Shown: positions 47,898 to 60,459 of the stretch, in pieces
How positions within the stretch are numbered: the stretch's first letter is position 1
How the letters are laid out: each line of letters opens with the position of its first letter
Assembly: GCF_030272615.1 (NCBI RefSeq)
Contig: NC_081406.1
Location: 142,567,799-142,631,798 of the forward strand
DNA length: 64,000 nucleotides
Direction of reading: 5' to 3'
DNA from: Cryptomeria japonica
Lineage: Eukaryota > Streptophyta > Pinopsida > Cupressales > Cupressaceae
The notes under the pieces: model-generated
Seen by the model: only the letters and a program-made list of their open reading frames with translations
What the model was told of the DNA's origin: nothing
Database searches by the model: none
Position numbers and translations under genes: made by a program

Positions 47898-48136
47898 TGC
47901 GCTTCGGCGCTATTGAACACACTCGAGCGCTACCGACAGTTTCCATTTTAGTGCTATTGTCACTACAATAGCGCTATTGTTAAACTTTCCATGCTGTTGT
48001 ATTTGTTTTGGCACTTTTGCTATTTTTTTGGCGCTATTAAAACTCTTTAAGCGCTTTTGCCTCTCGGGCTTTATCCTTCTTCCAATGCTTCTGTGTGAAA
48101 TAGCGCTTCTGTTTAAACGCAGACTAGCGCTATTGC
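47898..48136 (+). repeat. 5' array of GCGCTATTG / GCGCTTTTG motifs
   Basis: Copies or close variants start near 47898, 47906, 47925, 47950, 47971, 48030, 48050, 48101 and 48127. A perfect 16-bp palindrome, ACAATAGCGCTATTGT, lies at 47965-47980. Most copies read GCGCTATTG or GCGCTTTTGC on the plus strand. The matching array in the opposite orientation is at 62706-62877. Confidence 0.8.
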
Positions 48137-49602
48137 AACAAAATGTTGTAAAACTCATCTTGTAACCGAAAAATTGAAAATCTTAGGCTTGTGGAAGCCC
48201 CCCCTTGGACATAGATTTTACTAGCTATTTATTGTTTTTGCAGGTTTAAAAAAACTCATCACTAAAATCACAAATTTTCCTTTGGTGCTCTTAAAACACT
48301 TTAAAACAAACATTTACTTCCATAGCAAGTTAGGATTCATCTTCATTTTGGTGCTTAAAATCAACACACAAATTTGCTTTTATTGCATCAAACTTAAAAA
48401 TCACAAGCCACACTTCAATTTTTGAGCAAATAAAAAGAACAATCAACTTGTCTCAATTTTGCAAAACAAATTTTACTTCAAGCAAACGTGTATTTCATTA
48501 AATTGACCAGGATTTTCGAAATCTAGATTACAAAACACATTGCCTTTGAAGTTAAAACGAACACCATGGCTGTTGGAGCAACATCTCCAAATAGTTAGAT
48601 CACATTTGCAAATACTAGATTAAAAAGAACAAGTGTTTTACGTGTTTGGCATGCTTGTGCAAATAGTCAGTCGAGTGGTCCTACCTCTAACACACACTAT
48701 CCTCTCCCTTGGCTCTCGTGGTCCTAGGTGCAAGAGAAAAGTGTTAGTAACGCTCAAAATTTTTATCTTTTTAAGAGAGGCCTGCCAAGGGATCGATACT
48801 CTTGGGAACGACCTCGAGCGGTAAATCCTTCGAGCCACTATAGAAATCAGGTGAGAGCGAAAGCTATAGCCTTGGGTATAGCTGTTCCTACAGTGTAACT
48901 GGTCGAAAGGACAAAAGGGCCCCACCACCAGTTACAAGGCTCTTAAGTGAGTCACTGCAGAATGAACTTATGTCCAAAAACATCGAACATGACTAAACAC
49001 CTTTAAGTAGTAGCCCACCCGGTCTATTGATTGAGAATATTTGCGATATAATTTAGTGCAAGAGCATAGATGGTTTTGCTCCCAAGATACTCACCATACA
49101 TATTTCCTTAGTAGAAACATAGCTTTTTGAAAAGTCACTTGTGGCTTGATAAAAGTGGTGACTCCCCCATCATAGGGATCATCTATTTTTTATGCTCGTG
49201 CAAGACTTAGTATATCACATCCTTACCTGCCACGGCGGGATTCATAAGGTATGTAGTACCAAAGTCGAAGAAATATCAAGATGTGGGCTAAATTTATCAC
49301 AACTGGCCATTTGACCTTAGGGATAAAAAGTGTTTGAAGGGTGTTCATTTTAAAGACCAAGTGCAAATTGAGCTGACTTCAGGCTTTGGAAATACACCTT
49401 AAAATACATCTAAAGGAAGGGTCATATAAAAGTCCAAGGATTGGGTTGATCTAGACCCATACTCATTTGTGCCTTTTAGGTAACATTCTTGTGTTTGTGT
49501 GCTTGCTTTGTTTTCTTGTCAAAGAAAAATCAAAAAATCACTTCCCAAAAACAAATTATTCATCCAACCAAACATCTGTCAAAACAACCAAAAACATCAA
49601 AA
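48137..49602 (+). other. Untranslated leader of the gypsy element
   Basis: No supported gene. Short frames (e.g. 48633-48824 and its antisense) have no recognisable domain. A long leader before gag is common in Tat/Ogre elements. Confidence 0.5.
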
Positions 49603-50017
49603 ATGAGGTACAAACAACAAAGAGTCAAATTTTATGACCATTCTTCACATCTTGTGAAAGAAGAAGTGTCATCAGAATATCAACTTGAAAAGAAGACCAT
49701 TAAGCTCAAAGGCTTTGATCAAAAAGAGGAAATTCTTCTATATCAATCGACAAATCTTTGTCTCTCATAGAGTCTTTCTACATCGCATGCGTCTATACCT
49801 TCAAAGCAAAGAAAATGAATTTGATTCCGAATCATTGAACCATAGAGCTTTTATGCAATATAGAGCTCTGAGTTATCACAAAAATCAAGGAGGAAATATT
49901 AATCCCAATTTCTTCCCAAACATCTGCATCACCTACAACACAGCTCAAGAAATACCTCCAACACCTGAAAGGGAAGATGTAGAGTTTGTCCCATTTGAGA
50001 CACAGAGTTTTTATTGA
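49603..50017 (+). pseudogene. Possible ORF1 upstream of gag, frameshifted
   Basis: ATG at 49603 opens MRYKQQRVKFYDHSSHLV and runs to a TAG at 49768-49770. An overlapping frame then continues (RMRLYLQSKENEFDSESL ... EIPPTPEREDVEF) to a TGA at 50017. Joined by one shift, this is a protein of about 135 residues with no domain I recognise. Ogre elements carry an ORF1 of unknown function at this place, which is the only basis for the suggestion. Confidence 0.35.
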
Positions 50018-50466
50018 AGTTGAAAATATTTTCATCCATCATCTCACTCATACATCATTTCATCATCAATCCGTCCCAACTCTCAGAACATTAAGAGGTT
50101 ATTGTTCCAAGTTCTCTTTTAGATATTGCTTGAAATCAAACACTTCACATCACTTTTTAGATTGTTTCTACATCTAGGATAAGCTCATCCTAAGAGACAC
50201 ATCTATGCAGGTTAAAACTAGTTCATGAGTGAATCCTCTCATTACTAGGTAGTTAAATCTGTAACACATCTCAGATTTCTCTACACCTTATCACATCAAA
50301 TCTTCTCAAACAAACAAGCAATTAAAAAAAAAGGAATTTCGGTAACATCTACCTTAAAAGTGCTAGAGATCCACGTGCAACACAATTCACCAACCATCAA
50401 TCTCTCATTTCAACAAAAACTCATCATCATTTTCACACAACTTCAACAAAGACTCATAAAGCAAAA

Positions 50467-51960
50467 ATGGCTCAAACCCGATCACAGTAGAGGCAACGAG
50501 AAATAGAAAGGGAAGAAGAAGAAGAGGAAAATCTCAATGAATTTCAAGAAGCACTTGGAGGAAATGCAGATGATGAAAACCCAAGTACTCCCACTCCTAC
50601 AACAATAGAAAGGGCTCAGCATAACCCTCTCTTTAACAGATTGTTTGACGAAATACTCAGGAGCAATGCGGATGCTCACTTTTTAAGACTTGCTCAAGAA
50701 GGAGCCAAACTCCCCTCTGACTTTGATCTTGCCCAATTAAGACAAGCATCAGAAAGACAAAGTCGCCATGAAGAGGAAAGAGGTAGAGATCCCATCAGAT
50801 ATAACATTCCTCGAGGTAACCCACCACCTCCTCCTCCTCCAAATGAAATGGAGATGTTGCGGCAACAAGTCGAGACTCTCGCCCAACAGCTTCATAGTGG
50901 TGTCAAGATTAACCAATTCTCACTCAATGACATCTGTCCCTATCCTTTTGATAGGAATCTTTACATGCCACCCTTTCCAAGAGGATTCGAAACACCCAAA
51001 TTTGAAAAATATAGAGGAAAGGGGGATCCCCGCGATCATGTCTGAGAATTTCATTCCGCTTGTCTTGAAGTGGCATATGAAGACACCTACCTAATGCGCT
51101 TTTTTCCCCAAAGCTTGGGAGGAACAACCACATCATGGTTTTCCCGACTACTAGGAGGCATTAGAACATTTGAGGAACTCATCTAGAAGTTCCTAGCTCA
51201 TTACTCTCATAACATTGAATGCGACATCACCATGGCTGATCTGTGCAACACCAAACAAAAACCAGGTGAACAATTCTCAGTATTCCTGCAACGATGGCGT
51301 CAAATGTCTAGCAGGCGTTCTCTTTAGTTACCTGAATGAAAACTAGTGGAAATATTCATTTCCAACTTAAACAAAGAAATGGAATTTCACCTGGATGTCA
51401 AAGACACAGACTCTTTTAATGATTTGATCACCAAGGGTTTAAAATGTGAACGGGCACTCATCAAGAAAGGACTCATCAAAATCTTTAATGAACCAAAAGA
51501 TGGTCCTCACCCACACTTCAATAGCGATAAACCAAGCTTCTGGAATAAAAATAAGAATATCATCAACGATGGGGTGGTGGATTCCCGGACTATCCAAAAT
51601 GCACAACCTGTGGTTCGGTTTGCAGGACAAAATCCTCCACCTTAGAATAACACAAATGTTCCTTCCAATCAAGGTCATATCACATCTCACAATGAACCAA
51701 GACCTTGTCAGCAAAAATAGAAATGCACATACACTCCCTTAGGGGAACCCATTGAAACAATGTTGCGACAACTCCTCTCTCAAAATTTGGTCACTCTACC
51801 TAAGCTATCAAACTATGAGCCTCAGGTCAAACCAGCATGGTGGAGAGATACTGAACACTGTGAATTCCATCAAGGAAGAGGGCACAAGACAAGTAATTGT
51901 CACCGATTGAAAGATCTCATTCAGGATCTTATTGATCGAGGAGAAATTGAAATTGAATGA
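50467..51960 (+). pseudogene. Gypsy gag with zinc knuckle, seven in-frame stops
   Basis: Start ATG at 50467 (MAQTRSQ, then TAG at 50488). An acidic Glu-rich N-terminus, a Pro-rich linker (PRGNPPPPPPPNEMEM) and a coiled-coil heptad (EMLRQQVETLAQQL) precede the retrotransposon gag core (FETPKFEKYRGKGDPRDHV ... LGGTTTSWFSRL). A CX2HX4HX4C knuckle, CEFHQGRGHKTSNC, is at 51859-51900. In-frame stops lie at 50488, 51043, 51184, 51325, 51337, 51643 and 51718, then 51958. All are TAG or TGA and each can be explained by one transition from CAG, CGA or TGG. One frame is kept from here to 54.5 kb. Gag would form particles and package RNA. Confidence 0.8.
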
Positions 51961-51993
51961 CATAACCCAAAAACAACCAATAATGATCATCTG

Positions 51994-53091
51994 ATGTTCA
52001 AAAATCCACTTCCATCACAAGATCAAAGGGATCCTTCCACTTCCAGGCGAGGCAATGATACCACTGATTATACGCAGGCTACGTATAATTATACTGTAAA
52101 TCATCTGTATGATGCCAATGAACAAGTTGCAACCATAACCTTCAAAAATCCCAACTCAAATTGCAATGTTGTTACGCGTTGCGGCAAAGTTACCATCAAG
52201 GCAGCTCCACAAGGCACCACCTCCATCCCAAAGCAGTACAATCTTGTGGAACAATTAGACAAAACCCCTGCGCTTATATCCATTTGAGAGCTTTTGCGTC
52301 TATCACCCTCTCATAAAACTATCTTGGATCAAGCACTCCAAGAGGCGTCAGTCCCTGCAAATCTGAATACGAACCAATTTCAAGCCATGGTTGGAAGTCT
52401 AAAGTCATCACCTTGTCTCACTTTTTCTGAAAGTGACAACTCTTCCTTCCAACAACTGCATAACGCCTCACTCCACATTGAAGGATTTATTAACCAGCAT
52501 AGGATCAAGCGAGTCTTGATCGATAATGGAGCAGGCCTAAATATTTGTACACTGCAGTTGGTCACAACATTGGGATATGCGGTAGAATCAGTGGATCCTC
52601 GTCAGAAGATCACAATCAAATCCTATGACGATGCGGAGCGTTCATCCAAAGGAGCCGTGGTACTACCAATCCGAGTGGGCCCCGTGGTAAAGCATATCAT
52701 TTGTCAGGTTCTAGACCATCCTCTGCCATACAATCTATTGTTAGGAAGACCTTGGATACATGCCATGCAAGCCGTTCCATCTACCTACCATCAATGTATC
52801 AAATTCCCACATAATGGTGTAGAGATCACAATTCTGGGTGATGCAAATCCCTTTGCATATTGCCATAATATCAACCATCAACCAGAGATTACCATTCCTA
52901 ATAATAGAGAAGCCATTTCTTCCACATCATATATAAGTCTTGCCTCTCTTGCCCGTTCAAACACCACTATACCCAAGCAAGAAAAGCTTAAGATGAAGAT
53001 CACAGAGGAAGGTCCTGGGGAATACAACTTGAGTCAACTCTTTTGTGTGGGACAAATGCCCACTTCTCCTAGAACGCATTGTAAACTATAG
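51994..53091 (+). pseudogene. Gypsy aspartic protease region
   Basis: In the gag frame, with a TGA at 52285. The protease core is at about 52490-52860: FINQHRIKRVLIDNGAGLNIC, where D-N-G-A stands for the catalytic DS/TGA triad, and YNLLLGRPWIHAM for the C-terminal ILGRPW loop. Asn at the second position of the triad is unusual for aspartic proteases in general but, as I recall, occurs in Tat/Ogre-type sequences. The enzyme would cut the polyprotein. A TAG ends the open stretch at 53089. Confidence 0.75.
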
Positions 53092-54510
53092 CAGATACTC
53101 CAGCAACCACTAAACATACTAGCATGTGCTTTGATGCCTTTCGTTCTTGGAAAGAGTCAAGAGGAAGAAACACAAGATGAGGACCTAGCGGAATGGATCT
53201 ATAAGGATCCCATCACCACTAACATACCGCGAGTTATACTTCCTATGGATCAGTATGGCAAAGGCCTCCTCATTATGCAAAGAATGGGGTATGATGGTCA
53301 GAGTGCTTTGGGATATTGCAAACAAGGACGACATGAACCTCTACTACCAGAATTCAAGCCCAAAGGAAATACAGGCCTAGGCTTTGCAAAAGAGATCTTT
53401 CCTAAACTCAAGTTCAAAGGAAAACCCAGCAAACCCTTTTGTCAGCCTACTGCCAAAAGGCCACCTTTCATTATCAAAGCGGCATCAAGCACTATCCCAA
53501 CTGCCCCACTGAGGCTCACAACCCCAACACAACTATCTCCAATACCACTCATCCCATCAAACGAACTCGTCATCCCATTAGCTGCACCATTAGTAGCAAC
53601 AACTGTATCAGAACCCGCAACAACATCTATGGCACCAGCAGTTCCAGCAGAAACCACTGAGTCAATACTACCAATACTTCCCGTATCAGCTTCTTTAATC
53701 TCCATCAACCGCCCTGCAGCACCGATCATTACAAAGGTACATCAACCAATCACACCTGCAGTATTTAACTCAAAGGACATCCCAGTATGGTATAGCAATC
53801 GGATGCTGGAAAGTGATTCAGAGACCGACTCACATGAATGGGAATTTGATTTGGTATAGCTTAATACTTTAGATGAGGAAGACACATCACCACCTCCACC
53901 ATGCAAAGACATCCCTATTTACGGAGAAGCATAGATAAAGACCACTTGGGTTCCTGAACTGGAAACATCTTCCACAGACCCTACGTCTCATCCTATGCCT
54001 GATTCTGATAGGGAGAGTACCATCAATGACCTTCACCATAACGTCTTAACCCTCACTGATACCTCTAACAAACTTAACCTAGTCGATGAAGTAATGCCCA
54101 TTGTCCACCCTGAACTCATTGAATGGAACCAACCAAATCCCCCATGTCTTGACTTCTTCCAAAACGATGAGGCTATCATTGACTTTTTGGAATTAAGGGA
54201 TAACCTACCAAGCGGGGATCACAAAGCTGGATTCACCATTGAACTTAATAGCGCAGCATACTTCGGGGCGGATGCCAAACCTTTCAGCTGCAAAAATATA
54301 ACAATAAAACATGGATCTTCCAGTGAAAACCACACTGTGGCACTGTTTGATCTGACAAAAGTAAAAAGAAAGAGCGTATCCAACGGTGAAAACCTCTCTA
54401 AGGCGCCTGAGGATGAAGGGTTTGACATTCTCCCCAATAGTACACAACAGGAACGATCAACAATTCTCATTGAGGAAACCAAAGAGTACAATGTGGGGAC
54501 TCCTGAAAAA
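53092..54510 (+). pseudogene. G-patch-like segment and Pro/Ala/Thr-rich linker
   Basis: In the gag-protease frame. At about 53251-53390 is a glycine-patterned segment, YGKGLLIMQRMGYDG, GYCKQGRHEPL and GNTGLGF, resembling a G-patch, an RNA-binding module. Next is a ~130-residue linker rich in Pro, Thr, Ala and Ile (53440-53760), then acidic sequence ending near VGTPE. Stops at 53857 and 53932 are both TAG. At about 54500-54507 (CCTGAAAAATCC) the conserved sequence moves to the +1 frame, so the A-run probably gained a base. The protease-then-G-patch order recalls that known in betaretroviruses. Confidence 0.6.
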
Positions 54511-55960
54511 TCCTCATATCATACATCTGGCATCTCTTCTCACCCCAGAGGAACAGCCTAAATTTATAGAGTTCTTCCAGAAGTGTCAGATCAACTTTGC
54601 ATGGTCATATGTAGACATGCCTGGGCTTGATCCTAATTTAGTCATGCATCACCTCACCGTAGCAGAAGGAGCCAAACCTGTCAAGCAGAAGCTTCGTAAA
54701 ATGCATCCTCAGATTGCAGTGCTAGTCAAAACAGAACTCAAGAAACTCCTAGACGTTGGTTTCATTAGACCAATTGATTACACAGAGTGGATCTCCAATA
54801 TTGTGCCTATCGGAAAACCAAAAGGGGGCATCCGCATTTGTACTGACTTCAGAGATCTGAATAAGGCATGTCCTAAGGATGACTTCCCCCTTCCAAATAT
54901 TGACATCATAGTGGATCTAATAGGAGGACATGCCATGCTTTCACTCATGGATGGCTTTTCAGGATACAATCAAATAAAGATCGCACCAGAAGATCAGCAT
55001 AAGACAACCTTCACCTATCCATGGGGCACATATTGCTGGAATGTAATGCCTTTCAGTCTCAAGAATGCAGGAGCAACCTATCAGAGAGAAATGACCACCA
55101 TCTTCCATGACATGATGCATACCATGATGGAAGATTATGTGGATGACTTACTAGCAAAATCACTCACCAGAGAAGGACATCTCCACATCTTAGATAAAAT
55201 CTTTGATAGACTGGAACAATACCATGTTCGACTCAACCCAAAGAAATGTGTCTTTGGAGTAACCTCCGGGAAACTTCTAGGATACATTGTCTCAAGCAAA
55301 GGTATTGAGGTCGACCCAGCAAAGGTAAAAGCAATCATGGATATGCCACCACCAAAGAATATCAGTCAGCTAAAGACATTACAAGGGCGACTTCAATCCA
55401 TCCGAAGATTCATTGTACAATTGGCTGATAAGTGTCACCCATTCACACATCTACTACACAAGAACATCCGCTTTCAGTGGGATGCCCGATGCCAACAAGC
55501 ATTTCAGACGCTTAAAGACTATCTAATGAATCCACCATTGCTAATGCCACCCGATCCAAGTAGACCGTTGTTACTTTATATCTCAGCAACAAGTACAACA
55601 TTGGGTGTACTATTGGCACAACATAATGCAGAAGGCAAAGAGTGTGTTGTATACTACATCTCTCGCACACTGGTGGGCTATGAACTCAATTACACACCTA
55701 TTGAGTGAGCTTTCCTAGCAGTAATCCTGGCAGCTACTAAATTGAGGCACTATCTGTTAACACATAAGGTACAACTCATTGCAAAAATTGATCCACTCAA
55801 GTATTTACTCAGCAAAGCAACATTGACAGGTCACTTGGCCAAATGGGTGATGATTCTAAGTGAATTTGACATTGAGTATGTGGACCGAAAGGCTATCAAA
55901 GGTCAAGTTATTGCAGATCAATTGGCCGATGCACCCCTCACAGGCGATCATCCTCTTATT
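54508..55960 (+). pseudogene. Gypsy reverse transcriptase and RNase H
   Basis: The frame at 54386-55708 (440 codons) has all RT blocks: SYVDMPGLDPNLVMHHL, GFIRPIDYTEWISNIV, CTDFRDLNKACPKDDFPLP, DGFSGYNQI, and the active site YVDD at 55136-55147. The connection and RNase H follow (QFKWD-like FQWDARCQQAFQTLKDYL, LGVLLAQ). A TGA at 55706 interrupts YTPIE-AFLAV (Arg CGA to TGA explains it). The first RNase H has lost the expected first Asp (YISATSTT), as is common in Tat elements that have a second RNase H. This enzyme copies element RNA into DNA. Confidence 0.9.
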
Positions 55961-56470
55961 TCCAATTTTCTAGATGAAGAGATATTCATGATCACAATAG
56001 CACATCCATGGAAACTATATTTTGATGGGTCATACACTAGGCATGGCTCGGGGGTAGGCATTCTATTTATCACACCCCAAGGTGATAGCATCCCGAAGTC
56101 TTACAAGCTCACATTCCCATGCACAAACAACATAGCAGAATATGAGGCCTTGATCATAGGACTCAGGCTAGCTGTACAATGGAAATTACAAGAACTGCAA
56201 GTATATGGCAACTCAGAACTGGTCATTCGACAAGCAACCGATGAATATCAGACTAAAGATGATAAACTCATGCCATATAAGCAAATGGTGGACAGTCTAA
56301 AGACATCATTTGCTACTATCACTTTTGAGCATATACCAAGAGATCAGAATCTAGCTACTGACGCTATGGCTACCATCACATCTCTCCTAGATCTTCCACA
56401 AAATTCAACACGCTATGAGTTCTTGGTCGAATAGCTTTGGATTCCCGCTTATGATATCCTTGAGTCCGAG
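55961..56470 (+). pseudogene. Second, archaeal-type RNase H (aRH)
   Basis: KLYFDGSYTRHGSGVGILF (Asp codon at 56024), then NNIAEYEALIIGL (Glu) and LQVYGNSELVIRQ; Asn stands where the third acidic residue (YGDSELV) is expected, GAC to AAC. HIPRDQNLATDAMA ends the domain with a further Asp. This second RNase H between RNase H and integrase is diagnostic of the Tat lineage. A TAG at 56432 (CAG to TAG) follows. Confidence 0.85.
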
Positions 56471-57761
56471 ATGATATGTCGTCTTGTCGGTTCTGAATCC
56501 CCATGGTACGGTGAGTTCTACACCTATCTTCGCGATCACACCCTTCCTCCCAACCAATCGAATAACCAACGTAAAACCTTCATTCGTCAAACTGCTCGAT
56601 ATACCATTATTGCCGAAACCCTATACCGACACGGTCTTGATGGTACTCTCCTTCGATGTCTGGAACAAGATGAGATAACAAAGGCTTTGGAAGAGGTACA
56701 TGAAGGAATTTGTGGAACCCATGCAAGTGGTCCATCACTAGCCAAGAAACTCCTGTGCAATGGATACTATTGGCCATCTATGGAAAAGGATTCCTACTAC
56801 TTTGTTAGGAAGTGCAAGAAATGCCAAGTTCATGGCGACCTAATACATGCACCCACCCAGGAACTACAACCAATCATGACACCATGGCCTTTCTGTCAAT
56901 GGGGCCTTGACCTTGTGGGTAAAATCCATCCATCTTCATCCAATGGCCATAAATTCATTATTACCGCCACCGAATATTTCACAAAGTGGATCGAAGCTAT
57001 TCCACTTACCCAAGTCACCGGCAAGCAGATCGCCTCATTCATCCTCAACTACATCATCTGCTGGTATGGTGTACCCATGTCCATCGTCACAAATAACGGT
57101 CTTCCTTTCAAAAATCAGGATGTCCGTGAACTTTGTGAGAAGTTTCATATCCAACACCGCTTTTCCACCCCCTATTACCCACAAGGCAATGGTCAGGCCG
57201 AAGCATCAAATAAGAACATATTAAGAATCCTTAAGAAGACAGTCAATGATGCCAACCGTGATTGGCATGTTCAACTAAATCCAGCACTATGGGCATATCG
57301 AACTAGCATTCGAACCCCTACAGGTGCAACTCCTTATTCATTGGTCTATGGTGCAGAAGCTATCTTGCCTATTGAGGTCGAGATACAATCATTACGGGTT
57401 TCCTTGCATAATCTGATAGATGACGAAGCATATAGAGTGTCCCGTCTTCAGGACTTAGAGTTACTTGATGAAAAGAGACAAGCTGCATAAAACCATCTCA
57501 AAGCCTATCAGTAGCGCATGAGCAGAAGCTACAATCACCGAGTTAGACCTCGTACATTTGAAGTAGGTGATCTTGTTCTATGAGAGAATCCTCGCAATCA
57601 ACCAAACAGAGAACATCAGGGCAAGTTTGAATCAAACTGGTTGGGTCCATATGTTGTCACTACTGTATTTGGGTCTGGGGCATATCTGTTGGCTACATCA
57701 GAAGGAGAACCACTTGCAGATCCAATCAATAGCATGCACCTCAAATGGTTTTATACCTAAG
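56471..57761 (+). pseudogene. Gypsy integrase with a mutated catalytic Asp
   Basis: In the RT frame. A zinc-binding HHCC region lies at about 56700-56825 (HEGICGTH ... CKKCQVHGD). In the catalytic core the first Asp is at 56909-56911 (GLDLVG). The second is Asn (IVTNNG, codon AAT at 57092-57094, where GAT is expected). The Glu is at 57200-57202 (GQAEAS), giving the normal DD35E spacing. A C-terminal part with a GPYVV-type segment ends MHLKWFYT at TAA 57759-57761. Stops at 57488 (TAA), 57512 (TAG) and 57581 (TGA) interrupt it. No chromodomain is seen, as expected for Tat. Confidence 0.9.
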
Positions 57762-60459
57762 GTGTACAGAGCATTAGGCTCCCCTGCATACTAGAAAATA
57801 CCAAAAACATTCAGAGAAATGTCCTGAAGAAATACAAAAACATTCAAAAAAGTAAAGAAAAATCATGCATCCAAACGGTGAACAACCACCCCGGTGGCAC
57901 CTTGGGTAAGTATGATGGTGAAAACCTAGCAAACAGGCGCCACTCATAAAGGCTCTAACTCCATTGTCTTTCAAACTTGTTGCGATTACATCTACTTCAT
58001 ACATACATCCATCCGTCCAAAACCATGGCTTGTTATTTCTCTGCAAATATGATAAATACTGCATGCATCTTGCATCCCGCTTGTTTATAGTCATGTCTAA
58101 AACTGGGGGCAATGCCCTTAACCTATTGATGGAAGTGGATTCTACATTGTATTATGATTCATTAAGTTCTTCATTCAAGCAATCATCAAAATACCAAAAA
58201 CATTCAAAAATATCTCGCAAAAATACCAAAAACATTCAAAACAATTCAAAATCCAAAAACATCAGAAAACATCGAAAAACACACAAAAACATGGCAACAC
58301 CTTGTACATACTCCTCTGTGCAGATACCAAGACAAACATTGACAAAATACTCACACAAATGACCATTTATCAATCGACCACACAATCAACATCAACACTC
58401 AAAATTGTCTTCAACAAGGATGCATCCTTCCTTACCAAAACAAAGACAAGATGACATTTTCTTTGACAAGAAAATTATGTTAAGCTATCAAATACTTGGT
58501 TGATTTGTGAGTACAATCATTTGTTTATCCGTATTGGGATCTTTCAGCATTATTTTGTATCATTTACACATTATTTCCGATGAAGTTCTGGGGCATGTAC
58601 TAATGGTGTCTACGTGGGAAGTTCACTAAGCTACGTGATCTTATGCCAAATACAGTCATAGATCATTACGGCTTGCTGACTACAACGTATACCTCGACCA
58701 TATGGGCATGAACCATTACCAAGGATCCATATTCTTTATTCTTTATGTATATACTATTTGTTTGCAGGTACACTGCTCATTCTTTGGTTCCTCCTCATCC
58801 AAATTGGATAAAGGTTTTTATCTCTTAGTACGGTATGCACTTGTCTCAGGATATGATCAACCTAAGATCAAGGAGGACGATCCAAGTCATGCATGAACGG
58901 AGATAATCCTTGTTTGTTCCACAAGCAATACTCTGGTCGACTTGACCCTTATATCAAGTCATTTGTATTAACTTGCTATATAAAATCCATGAAAGGAATA
59001 CTCAGGTCATCTTGAATCATTATGTCAAAATGCTTGTATTCTCTTCCAACATTTTAAAGCTCAATGATGAAAATAGAGCACTATGGATCATCATTTCATC
59101 TCATCTGTTTATATATTGCATTACCGTTGCATATCACCCATCCATTTACTCCTTCATATATAGGACTTTTTATGCAAAAATGACCATTAAAGCTGGTCTT
59201 GGATACAATCACAACTGAGTACTCTGATACATCATCAATGCATCATGCAAAGTCTTAAAAAAATCTTGCATTCCTCATGGTCATATCATCATCGCATTTA
59301 GTTGCATCTCGCATTAAAAACATTCATGTCATTGTTTAACTTAACATTGCATATAGTTCATTTTTGACATTAGTTTTCATTAATCATTTGCATCATTGCA
59401 TCAATCATAAATACGTAGATTTATTCATGAGATTAAATTGTCTTTAATTGTTTTAAATCATTTATTAGGCATTCATTTAGTGTCAATTATCCATTATCAT
59501 CTTATCATCTTTTATCATTTATTATTGCATACATTCATTTATCCATTTAGTGAAAAAGTGCCTTCATTCCTCCATTAACTAAGTATCCTCTTATGCTCAT
59601 TTTTAGGATTCCTTCACATTGCATTCATTTATCCTCTTTTTAATTGCATTAAGGTGCAATTATTAAACACATTAGTTATAGTATCATCACATTATCATTT
59701 GTACTTAAATCATATTTAAGCATTTAGAATCATAAATCCATTTGTTTATTAAACATTGGTTCATACCATTTTTTTTATATATATATTCACTTTCCAAATG
59801 CATTCATTTAACACATTATCATATAAACATTTGTACTTTACATTTTGTTTATCCATATTTGCATTCCTATAAACATTAGTACCATACCATTTTATATATC
59901 CATTTTCCAAACGCATTCATTTAACACATTATCATATAAACATTTGTACTTTGCATTTTGTTTATCCATATTACATTCATCTAAAGACATCTAGATGCAT
60001 ATTCATACATAACATCATTCATTCGACCATTGCATTAACACCATCACATAAATCATCTCATCATTATATTGCAATAGGAGACACCAAAAAGAAATCTTGT
60101 TCATAAATCATCATAAGCATACATCATCATCATGACATTACATACATAAAAGCATTACATTAAAAATCAAACAAATCATACATATATAAACCTGCATTCA
60201 TATGTTAGTATCATCATCAAAACCTGCATATAAGGAACATCTCATCACATGCATACATATACACATATCCATCTAAGCAATAAACTCATCATCCTGCATA
60301 AACATCCATACATAATCAGATGCATATCATCAACATATGGGCTCTCCTCATATATATCATCTCATATATCAGAGTACAATGAAGTCTACAAAAATTGGCT
60401 ACCAAGAGCCATCCAAGATACAGTCCACAAAATAAATACATATATGCATGAATGCTCTC
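57762..60459 (+). other. AT-rich region between pol and the antisense gene
   Basis: No supported gene. CCAAAAACATTCAAAA-type words repeat at 57790-57850 and 58185-58290. From 59270 the sequence is dominated by CATT, ATCAT and CATTTA words. It may hold the 3' untranslated sequence of both the sense and antisense transcripts. Confidence 0.55.
59764..59985. repeat. Tandem duplication of about 115 bp
   Basis: ATACCATTTT, then ATTCATTTAACACATTATCA, then TATAAACATTTGTACTT and TTTTGTTTATCCATATT occur twice in the same order (59764-59875 and about 59882-59985). Confidence 0.8.

Noticed and set aside
53442-53729. 95-codon minus-strand open frame rich in Gly, Ala, Val and Ser
   Set aside because: It is the complement of the Pro/Ala/Thr-rich linker in the gypsy polyprotein and follows its composition.
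54205-54491. Minus-strand open frames of 80-90 codons
   Set aside because: Shadows of the linker and RT start on the plus strand.
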